Positions 1-6,051 of a stretch of DNA of 6,115 nt are shown here, one piece after another (within the stretch, counting starts at the first letter, position 1; each line of letters begins with the position of its first letter). The DNA lies in assembly GCA_903925705.1 (NCBI GenBank), contig CAIYGJ010000074.1, positions 1-6,115 on the forward strand, given 5' to 3'. Made by a program: the position numbers and the translations under genes. The notes beneath the pieces are model-generated. The model was not told where the DNA came from, did not search any database, and was given only the letters and a program-made list of their open reading frames with translations. Source of the stretch: an uncultured Actinomycetes bacterium. Lineage in GTDB: Bacteria > Actinomycetota > Actinomycetes > S36-B12 > UBA5976.

Positions 1-9
1 CAATCAAGA

Positions 10-15
10 TAGAAT
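10..15 (+). promoter_or_regulatory. Candidate -10 box for tRNA-His
   Basis: TAGAAT at this position fits a sigma-70-type -10 hexamer and would start transcription near base 22, leaving a leader of about 20 nt for RNase P to remove. The matching -35 would lie left of the window, so only half of the promoter can be judged. The rest of bases 1-42 is AT-rich and shows no gene that I can support. Confidence 0.3.
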
Positions 16-42
16 AAAAGTTGCAATAAAGCAGTAAAACTT

Positions 43-119
43 GGTGGGTATAGCTCAGCTGGTAGAGCACCTGGTTGTGGTCCAGGACGTCGCGGGTTCA
101 AGTCCCGTCACTCACCCCA
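43..119 (+). tRNA. tRNA-His (anticodon GTG)
   Basis: The 77-nt sequence folds as a complete cloverleaf. The anticodon GTG is at 77-79 in a 7-base loop on a perfect 5-bp stem (70-74 with 82-86). The D stem is 53-56 with 65-68, and the T stem is 92-96 with 104-108 around TTCAAGT. The extra G at 43 (position -1) opposite discriminator C116 is the identity element for histidyl-tRNA synthetase, and it is encoded in the gene. The 3' CCA (117-119) is also encoded. The acceptor stem (44-50 with 109-115) has a G-U at 47:112 and an A-C mismatch at 50:109 (positions 7:66), where relatives normally have G-C. The 3' end directly abuts the stop codon of the convergent fdhD, with no obvious terminator in between. 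Confidence 0.97.
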
Positions 120-947
120 TTAAGGCGCTGGCGAATACTTAGTCGCTGAATCTTCGCGAGTAAATCCATAAAGCGTTAGCCCAAATTCTCGAGCCGTTTC
201 AACGGCTAAAGATGTTGGGGCAGAGACCGCCACAACCGCAGAAATCCTCGCAGAAATTGCTTTTTGAATAATTTCAAAACCACCGCGGCCCGAGATTGCT
301 AAAGAATAACCATCAAGCGGCAACAGGTCATTCATCAGGGCATAGCCGATGACTTTATCTACGGCGTTATGCCGGCCAACGTCTTCCCGAACGACAACTA
401 GCTTTCCATGAGGATCAAATAAGCCTGCAGCATGAAGACCACCAGTTTTATCAAAAATCTTTTGTTTAGGTCGCATCAGTTCAGGCAACTTCAATAATTC
501 AGATTCAGTAATTCCAGGCACGCTAACATTCGTGCAACCTCGACCACGCAAGTCATCAATATGAGTAGAGCCACAAACACCACAGGCACTAGAAATGGTA
601 AACCTGCGTTCGAGGGTTCGAGTAACTGCAGGGGCATCTGAGACAACTCGAGCCACAATCACATTCTCTTGTTCCCGCGGTGACAACTCTTTGTCTTTGC
701 AAGTCGTGATCCCAATTAAGTCTTCTCTAGTTCGCAGCAAACCTTCTGTCCACAGAAAGCCAGCACCTAATTCAATATCGGCCCCGGGAGTCCGCATCGT
801 TATGGCTAATTGCTGTAGACCTACCCCACCATCAATTCGAATCTCGAGGGGCTCTTCACCAACAACATGGTCACTAACACTCGTAGAAGTTTTTGTTTTT
901 AAAACTTGAATCCGTTGCGTAGGACTAATTGGTTCTTGACTAGTCAA
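120..947 (-). CDS. fdhD: FdhD, formate dehydrogenase sulfurtransferase
   Basis: FdhD carries sulfur from a cysteine desulfurase (IscS in E. coli) to the bis-MGD cofactor, forming the sulfido ligand that makes formate dehydrogenase active; it acts in the cytoplasm. The 275-residue length is typical. Visible family motifs are EEPLEIRIDG (31-40), the sulfur-transfer pair CGVC (C122, C125), FDKTGGLHAAGL (165-176), VREDVGRHNAVDKVIG (186-201), SGRGGFEIIQKA (219-230) and APTSLAVETA (243-252). The start is a TTG; an in-frame TAG lies a few codons upstream and no other start codon falls between, so TTG is the most upstream start possible. There is no clear Shine-Dalgarno, but the start lies inside the end of mobA (8-nt overlap), which suggests translational coupling. 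In Fds operons of other bacteria the FdhD homologue (FdsC) is usually in the fds operon; here it is with mobA on the far side of moeA. Function is very secure; the start is less so. Confidence 0.95.
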   Translation of the reverse strand: MTSQEPISPTQRIQVLKTKTSTSVSDHVVGEEPLEIRIDGGVGLQQLAITMRTPGADIELGAGFLWTEGLLRTREDLIGITTCKDKELSPREQENVIVARVVSDAPAVTRTLERRFTISSACGVCGSTHIDDLRGRGCTNVSVPGITESELLKLPELMRPKQKIFDKTGGLHAAGLFDPHGKLVVVREDVGRHNAVDKVIGYALMNDLLPLDGYSLAISGRGGFEIIQKAISARISAVVAVSAPTSLAVETAREFGLTLYGFTREDSATKYSPAP

Positions 948-1776
948 CGATTTGCCATTCTGCTACCGCATTTGAAACGGTCTCGATCAACTGGTGAATT
1001 TCATCATGCTTAAGTGAATCTTTTCCTGCGGCATAGCCAAGTAAGAATGTTGTCAGCGGTGCCGACTTTCGTTCGATACCATGAGCTACTTCGCGGGTTA
1101 GATCCAACAATTCGGAGGTTAACATCTCATGTTGATCAACGTCTAGCAAGGTTGCAACTCGAGCCATCCACATTTGAGTGATTTGATCCATTGCGCCACT
1201 TCCTTTAACTGCCTTAGCAACATCTTGCCACGTATCAAAGTCGACAACTTGATCCGGATTCACATTGACTCCAATCATCTTTAGCCTTGAAAGTAGGTGC
1301 AGCGGAGACTGGTTAATACCTTGGGTAGAGACGAGCAATTCACGCAACAGTTCAGTACGGACACACGCGCATAATGGTTGCCCACTGCCATCGGTTCGGA
1401 TGGCCCACGATCCCTCATTGCCGATGGCTGCTGCGATCAAATTCGAAACAGTTTCACCAGAAAGCGTTTGATCCGCCGCCGAGATGAACACGTAGTCACT
1501 AGTTACGTGAGAGAGTCCCGACCAAATTCCCGCTGCCGGTCCCCCACTTGGATTCAAGTCAGGAATCCAAGTCACAAGGTTGTTGCTATCGTTATGGATT
1601 TCGCGCGGGTAACCCACGATGAAAACTTTTCCAGGACAGGAATTAATGACATCTGCAAGTAAGGCTTTCCCGCTAAGTCCAAGTGGGAGCATTGCTTTAT
1701 CTAAGCCACCCATGCGGGTCGCGCTTCCGCCAGCAACAATTATTGAATCAGGAATCGATGCGGTAACTGCACTCAT
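940..1776 (-). CDS. mobA: MobA-type molybdenum cofactor guanylyltransferase with C-terminal DUF6457-like domain
   Basis: This enzyme joins GMP from GTP to Mo-molybdopterin, giving the MGD cofactor used by formate dehydrogenases. Numbered from the upstream GTG, the nucleotidyltransferase domain covers about residues 17-197. It has the G-loop AGGSATRMGGLDK (21-33), GGPAAGIWSGL (84-94) and a probable metal-binding Asp in SAADQ (D108), and it ends with VDFDTWQDV (184-192). The GGxDK form of the loop is MobA-like and argues against the CMP-transferring MocA. Residues about 199-284 form an extra helical region (LLDLTREVAHGIER, then APLTTFLLGYAAGK) resembling DUF6457, which I recall as fused to MobA in Actinobacteria; its role is unknown to me. 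E. coli MobA, at about 194 residues, lacks it. I chose ATG at 1776, which leaves about ten residues before the conserved strand. A GTG at 1794 is in frame and equally possible (284 aa). Neither has a Shine-Dalgarno. The 3' end overlaps fdhD by 8 nt. Confidence 0.9.
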   Translation of the reverse strand: MSAVTASIPDSIIVAGGSATRMGGLDKAMLPLGLSGKALLADVINSCPGKVFIVGYPREIHNDSNNLVTWIPDLNPSGGPAAGIWSGLSHVTSDYVFISAADQTLSGETVSNLIAAAIGNEGSWAIRTDGSGQPLCACVRTELLRELLVSTQGINQSPLHLLSRLKMIGVNVNPDQVVDFDTWQDVAKAVKGSGAMDQITQMWMARVATLLDVDQHEMLTSELLDLTREVAHGIERKSAPLTTFLLGYAAGKDSLKHDEIHQLIETVSNAVAEWQIVD

Positions 1777-1802
1777 AGGTATAAAGCATGACACGGGTTC
1801 GG

Positions 1803-1808
1803 TAGATT
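1803..1808 (+). promoter_or_regulatory. Candidate -10 box for leaderless moeA
   Basis: TAGATT ends 6 nt before the A of the ATG at 1815, the distance expected if transcription starts on the ATG itself. No convincing -35 hexamer lies at the usual distance. The gap between the divergent starts is only 38 nt (14 nt if both GTG starts are used), so promoters for both genes must be squeezed in here or reach into coding sequence. I found no convincing -10 for mobA. Confidence 0.35.
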
Positions 1809-1814
1809 GTGACT

Positions 1815-2987
1815 ATGTCAGCGGAGATTAATCACAATGTGGAATGGGACTTGGCTGTAGCGCTGAGTTTTGATTCGGTTGTGCCAAAGTCAGCGATCAA
1901 GGTGCCGCTTTCGCAGGCGATCAACTACGTACTTGCCCAAGACTTAACCGCAGACATAGCTCTACCACCAGCCCACACATCGATGATGGATGGCTATGCA
2001 GTTTTTGGACCTGGCCCCTGGCGTATAGTTGGCGAACTTCATGCCGGTGATTCATTGCCTTATCTAGAAACTGGTTGCGCTTTAAAAGTGAGCACAGGTG
2101 CCCATTTACCTCCCCATTGTTCCTTTGTAATTCCGCAAGAAATGGCAACTTTGTTCGATGGTGATGTCGCCAGTAAAAACTCGTTTACTCAAGGTCAGCA
2201 CATCCGACAACCTGGCGATGAGGCCCTAGCTGGCGAGAGCATCGCAGCAACTGGGAGCCTGTTTACTCCTGCGATCGCTGGATTGGCTGCAAGTTCTGGC
2301 ATCGATGAAGTTTCGGTATTTGAGCCGCCGACAGTTTCAGTAATAGTTACTGGCAGTGAACTAACTTCTGCCGGAACCCCTGGACCAGGTCAAATTCGTG
2401 ACTCCCTTTCAGTGCAGGTAACACATTGGGCAAAATACCTAGGCGCAAATGTTAATTCGAGCATTAATTGTGCTGATGATTTGGTTGAACTGAAAGAAGC
2501 GATCAATAGCTCTAGCGGTGACATCGTAATCGTGACCGGTGGCAGTTCGTTTGGTGAACGCGATTACTTGCGGCCTGCTCTAGAACAACTTGGTGCGATT
2601 TACTTAGTGAGCGAAATATGGATGCGACCGGGGCATCCATCTCTGCTTGCAAAGCTGCCAGACGGAAAACTTGTCGCAGGTTTACCTGGTAACCCGCTTG
2701 CTGCCCTCGTAAGTTTTATGACGGTCGTTGCTCCAGCGTTACGCGGACTATCTGGACAAAGCGAATACCGAATGGCAAAAGTCCCACTCGCAAAGGATTT
2801 TGCTTGCGATCGCACCCGCATAGTTCCAATTGTTTTGTCATCGGGCTTGGCAGAGATGACTGAATTTCGTGGATCTGCAATGTTGCGAGGACTTTCCCAC
2901 GCAGATGCCCTCGGAGTTATTTCACCGGGTGACAATCCATCGGGAACTTTGATTCGAGTTATGCCACTTCCTTGGCGAGTTAACTAA
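1815..2987 (+). CDS. moeA: MoeA, molybdopterin molybdenumtransferase
   Basis: MoeA inserts molybdate into adenylylated molybdopterin, the step just before MobA. Numbered from the GTG at 1809, the MoeA N-terminal region has HTSMMDGYAVFG (57-68) and STGAHLP (95-101), containing the Asp and Thr known from E. coli as functional. Then follow IRQPGDEALAGE (132-143), the MoCF-type binding domain with TGSEL (181-185), GQIRDS (194-199), VTGGSSFGERDY (242-253), MRPGHP (272-277) and GLPGNPLAAL (291-300), and a C-terminal beta domain with GLSHADALGVISPG (361-374). The length of 390 or 392 residues is slightly under E. coli MoeA. I chose ATG at 1815 because a -10-like TAGATT sits at the right distance for a leaderless mRNA and no Shine-Dalgarno is seen; GTG at 1809 adds two residues. 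It is divergent from mobA and convergent with fdsD, whose stop it overlaps by 4 nt. It is apparently a single-gene transcript. Confidence 0.95.
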   Translation: MSAEINHNVEWDLAVALSFDSVVPKSAIKVPLSQAINYVLAQDLTADIALPPAHTSMMDGYAVFGPGPWRIVGELHAGDSLPYLETGCALKVSTGAHLPPHCSFVIPQEMATLFDGDVASKNSFTQGQHIRQPGDEALAGESIAATGSLFTPAIAGLAASSGIDEVSVFEPPTVSVIVTGSELTSAGTPGPGQIRDSLSVQVTHWAKYLGANVNSSINCADDLVELKEAINSSSGDIVIVTGGSSFGERDYLRPALEQLGAIYLVSEIWMRPGHPSLLAKLPDGKLVAGLPGNPLAALVSFMTVVAPALRGLSGQSEYRMAKVPLAKDFACDRTRIVPIVLSSGLAEMTEFRGSAMLRGLSHADALGVISPGDNPSGTLIRVMPLPWRVN

Positions 2988-2996
2988 GCATTCGCC
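2974..2996. terminator. Weak hairpin across the moeA/fdsD convergent stops
   Basis: GGCGAG (2974-2979) can pair with TTCGCC (2991-2996): five Watson-Crick pairs plus one G-U, around an 11-nt loop that holds both stop codons. On the plus strand it is followed by only three T residues, and on the minus strand by none, so it is a poor intrinsic terminator. It is the only hairpin I found at this junction. Confidence 0.2.
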
Positions 2997-3199
2997 TTTG
3001 CGCGAAGTTCGTCGACGACTTTATTCAAAGTTTCACTAAATGAATCACGATTACTAGTTACATGCTTGTAAAAATCTGAACGCATTTTCGGCGTCCAAAA
3101 TTTCACAAGGTGCTCAGAAATCCGCAGATAAGTCTCTTCGTGAACTGGAATGTTTTTCTCAATATCTCCAGCCATTCGGGCAAGTATTGCTATGTCCAC
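2984..3199 (-). CDS. fdsD: FdsD, formate dehydrogenase delta subunit
   Basis: This 71-residue soluble protein matches the FdsD family, the small delta subunit of NAD+-dependent molybdenum formate dehydrogenases, which in Rhodobacter-type systems is needed for cofactor insertion or complex stability. The diagnostic stretch is EHLVKFWTPKMR (29-40), with the FWxPxMR core. It is preceded by a helix with ARMAGDIEKN (7-16) and followed by a helical C-terminus ending in DELRAKANA. There is no signal peptide or membrane segment. The start is a GTG placed 2 nt after the fdsA stop, with a weak AAGG about 7 nt upstream inside the fdsA end. An ATG at residue 9 would cut into the conserved first helix. 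The stop codon overlaps that of convergent moeA by 4 nt. Co-transcription with fdsA is clear from the spacing. Confidence 0.88.
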   Translation of the reverse strand: MDIAILARMAGDIEKNIPVHEETYLRISEHLVKFWTPKMRSDFYKHVTSNRDSFSETLNKVVDELRAKANA

Positions 3200-3201
3200 A
3201 A

Positions 3202-6051
3202 CTAGGCCTTAGTCAGAACAGATTCGAGAGAATTTGTCGGAGCTGCACTCGAATCTGCCGGACGAATTTCAACTGCGGTCACCTTGAACTCTGGACAATT
3301 AGTTGCCCAATCTGAAAATTCAGTAGTGATTACATTTGCCCCGCTGGTTGGATGATGGAATGTCGTGTGAACAACCCCAGCTGGAACTCGCTCACTTACA
3401 GCCGCTGTCAAAATGGTTTCGCCAATTCGGCTTGATACCGCAATCTTTTGGCCATCGACGATTCCACGCATCGCTGCATCTGACTCATGGATTTCCAATA
3501 CATCTTCTGGATGCCAAGTTACGTTAGCGGTGCGCCGAGTTTGGGCGCCAACGTTGTATTGACTCAAGATTCGACCAGTTGTGAGTAAAAGTGGGAACTT
3601 ACGATTCGAACGTTCCTCGGTTGGTACAAACGGAGTCTCCATGAATTGACCTTGACCACGCACGAATCCATCTACGTGCATGATTGGGGTTCCACTTGGT
3701 GCGGCATCGTTGCATGGCCACTGAACGCTTCCCACTTCATCAAGCATGGCGAAGCTAACGCCCTTGAATGTTGGGGTGATTTCGGCAATTTCATCCATGA
3801 TTTGTGCGGCATTTTCATAATGCATGTCATAGCCCATGGCTTGGGAAATTTCACAAATGATTTGCCACTCTTGCTTACCGTTCTTGGCTGCCATTACTGG
3901 ACGTACACGGTTGATACGACGCTCTGCGTTGGTAAATGTTCCATCCTTTTCCAGGAACGATGTGCCAGGCAGGAATACGTGAGCAAATTTTGAAGTCTCG
4001 TTTAGGAATAGGTCCTGGACAACCACTAGATCCATCGCTTTGAGGGACTTTTCTACATGCATCGTGTTTGGATCCGATTGGGCAATGTCCTCTCCGTGCA
4101 CGAATAGTCCACGGAACTCTCCAGAAATTGCGTTATCAAACATGTTTGGAATACGCATACCTGGATCTGACATCAGCTTTACATCCCAGAGCATTTCGAA
4201 TTGCTCGCGAACTGCATTGTCGGATACATGTCGGTAACCCGAAAGCTCATGCGGGAATGAACCCATGTCGCACGCGCCTTGGACATTGTTCTGGCCCCGA
4301 AGTGGGTTGATGCCTACGCCGTCACGACCAATGTTGCCGGTAGCCATTGCAAGATTTGCCATACCCATAACCATGGTTGAGCCTTGTGAGTGCTCAGTTA
4401 CACCTAGGCCGTAATAAATTGCCGCGTTTTTTCCTGAAGCATAAAGTCGGGCTGCTTGGCGGATTGTTTCAGCCGGAACGCCAGACTGCGACTCCACAAC
4501 CTCTGGACTGTTCTCTGGAAGTTCAATGAATTTCCGCCAACGATTAAATGGACCTGGATCGCAGCGTTCCGCAACGAACGCTTCGTCAATTAGTCCTTCA
4601 GTTGCAATCACGTGCGCAATCGCATTTATCACTGCCACATTCGTACCAGGCTGCAGTTGCAAATGGTGATCCGCTTTGATGTGGGCTGACTCGACAAGAT
4701 CGATTTTGCGAGGATCAATAACAATTAACTTTGCGCCCTCGCGGATTCGACGCTTCATGCGAGAAGCAAATACGGGGTGAGCATCCGTGGGATTAGCTCC
4801 AATTACGACTATGACATCGGACTGTGCCACTGATTTAAAGTCTTGTGTTCCAGCTGAGGTGCCGTAGGTTGTGCTGAGGCCATAACCAGTTGGAGAGTGG
4901 CAGACGCGAGCACAAGTGTCGATGTTGTTATTACCGAATGCGGCGCGAACCATTTTTTGTACAACAAAAATTTCTTCATTTGTACAACGCGACGAAGAGA
5001 TCCCACCGATACTGTTGTCGCCGTACGTTGCCTGAATTTCTTTTAGTTTTGTTGCGGTGTATTGAATTGCTTCATCCCACGAAACTTCACGCCATTCATC
5101 AGTGATCTTTTCGCGAAGCATTGGCTTGGTTATTCGATCAGAGTGAGATGCATAACCCCAAGCAAAGCGACCCTTGACGCAGCTGTGGCCTTCGTTTGCA
5201 CCACCGGTTTTCGTTGGCACCATGCGAACTAATTCATCGCCGCGCAGTTCGGCATTAAAGGAGCAGCCAACGCCACAATAGGCACAAGTTGTTTGAACTG
5301 TGCGAGTTGGCATACCTAGATCAATAACTGATTTTTCTTGCAAGGTTGCAGTTGGGCAGGCCTGGACACAAGCTCCACACGAAACACATTCGCTAGAAAG
5401 GAAGTTCAACCCACCAGGGCTTACCTTGGAATTGAATCCGCGACCTTCAATTGTTAAGGCGAGCGTTCCTTGCACTTCGTCGCAAGCACGTACGCATCTG
5501 TTACAAACGATGCATTTGCTTTCATCGAATGAGAAGTATGGGTTTGACGAATCAGTTGGAGCATCTAGGTGGTTCTTGCCATCCATGCCGTAGCGAACTT
5601 CCCGAAGACCCGCTACTCCAGCCATGTCTTGTAGTTCACAATCACCATTTGCTGAACAAGTTAAGCAATCAAGTGGGTGATCGGAAATGTAAAGCTCCAT
5701 GACACCCTTGCGAAGCTTTGCAACTTTCGTAGTTTGGGTGCGGACCACCATGCCGTCTTCTACTGGGGTTGTGCATGATGCTGGCGTTCCCCGGCGGCCA
5801 TCAATTTCGACAATGCACATGCGGCAAGAGCCAAATGGCTGAAGTGAATCAGTTGCGCAAAGTTTTGGTATGTCGCAACCAGCTTCACCGGCAGCGCGCA
5901 TGACTGAGGTTCCTTCTGGAACAACATGGGTTTCGCCATCAATTGTGACGCTAACAAGTGTCTCAGAGTTTGATTTTGGGGTTCCGTAATCGGCTTCACC
6001 GACACCTGAACGCATCGGCATTGTTCCGCGTGGATCTGAAAGTAATGTCAT
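3202..6051 (-). CDS. fdsA: FdsA, NAD-dependent formate dehydrogenase catalytic alpha subunit
   Basis: FdsA oxidises formate to CO2 at a bis-MGD molybdenum centre and passes electrons along Fe-S clusters to the FdsBG diaphorase. In the 949-residue product (from ATG 6051), the domains in order are: [2Fe-2S] ferredoxin-like (C65, C76, C79, C93); His-Cys [4Fe-4S] (H125, C129, C132, C138); two [4Fe-4S] ferredoxin motifs (C180/183/186/190 and C222/225/228/232); the molybdopterin oxidoreductase [4Fe-4S] (C256, C259, C263, C291); the catalytic body; and the C-terminal dinucleotide-binding domain from about residue 818. Active-site residues are C384 and H385 in ARVCHSPTG and R585 in NPLRGQNNVQG. The molybdenum ligand is Cys, not selenocysteine. 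There is no Tat signal, so the enzyme is cytoplasmic. All five clusters and the overall length match the Rhodobacter/Cupriavidus Fds type. ATG 6051 has GAGGTG 5 nt upstream; the adjacent GTG at 6054 would be too close to it. The ATG overlaps the fdsB stop (TGATG), so translation is probably coupled. Confidence 0.97.
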   Translation of the reverse strand: MTLLSDPRGTMPMRSGVGEADYGTPKSNSETLVSVTIDGETHVVPEGTSVMRAAGEAGCDIPKLCATDSLQPFGSCRMCIVEIDGRRGTPASCTTPVEDGMVVRTQTTKVAKLRKGVMELYISDHPLDCLTCSANGDCELQDMAGVAGLREVRYGMDGKNHLDAPTDSSNPYFSFDESKCIVCNRCVRACDEVQGTLALTIEGRGFNSKVSPGGLNFLSSECVSCGACVQACPTATLQEKSVIDLGMPTRTVQTTCAYCGVGCSFNAELRGDELVRMVPTKTGGANEGHSCVKGRFAWGYASHSDRITKPMLREKITDEWREVSWDEAIQYTATKLKEIQATYGDNSIGGISSSRCTNEEIFVVQKMVRAAFGNNNIDTCARVCHSPTGYGLSTTYGTSAGTQDFKSVAQSDVIVVIGANPTDAHPVFASRMKRRIREGAKLIVIDPRKIDLVESAHIKADHHLQLQPGTNVAVINAIAHVIATEGLIDEAFVAERCDPGPFNRWRKFIELPENSPEVVESQSGVPAETIRQAARLYASGKNAAIYYGLGVTEHSQGSTMVMGMANLAMATGNIGRDGVGINPLRGQNNVQGACDMGSFPHELSGYRHVSDNAVREQFEMLWDVKLMSDPGMRIPNMFDNAISGEFRGLFVHGEDIAQSDPNTMHVEKSLKAMDLVVVQDLFLNETSKFAHVFLPGTSFLEKDGTFTNAERRINRVRPVMAAKNGKQEWQIICEISQAMGYDMHYENAAQIMDEIAEITPTFKGVSFAMLDEVGSVQWPCNDAAPSGTPIMHVDGFVRGQGQFMETPFVPTEERSNRKFPLLLTTGRILSQYNVGAQTRRTANVTWHPEDVLEIHESDAAMRGIVDGQKIAVSSRIGETILTAAVSERVPAGVVHTTFHHPTSGANVITTEFSDWATNCPEFKVTAVEIRPADSSAAPTNSLESVLTKA

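Noticed and set aside
2..37. Short open frame at the left edge, ending in TAA at 35-37
   Set aside because: Eleven codons without recognisable sequence cannot be assigned. The oligoribonuclease gene is often next to tRNA-His in Actinobacteria, but nothing here shows it.
595..909. 104-codon open frame on the plus strand opposite fdhD
   Set aside because: It lies wholly antisense to a well-conserved gene, has a composition typical of a reverse-frame shadow, and shows no family motif.
1378..1662. 94-codon open frame on the plus strand opposite mobA
   Set aside because: It is antisense to the conserved MobA domain, with no recognisable protein features or ribosome-binding site.
2271..2813. Two copies of GCGATCGC (2271-2278 and 2806-2813) inside moeA, like the cyanobacterial HIP1 octamer
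   Set aside because: Only two copies occur and both are in coding sequence, and the gene content and MobA fusion do not suggest a cyanobacterium. Chance or local codon use is enough; a genome-wide octamer count would decide.
3646..3993. 115-codon open frame on the plus strand opposite fdsA
   Set aside because: It is antisense to the conserved C-terminal half of FdsA; the length is easily explained by codon bias of the real gene.
4902..4907. Possible selenocysteine at the FdsA active site (codon of C384)
   Set aside because: The codon reads as a normal cysteine codon (TGC) within the open frame ARVCHSPTG, so no UGA recoding is needed.
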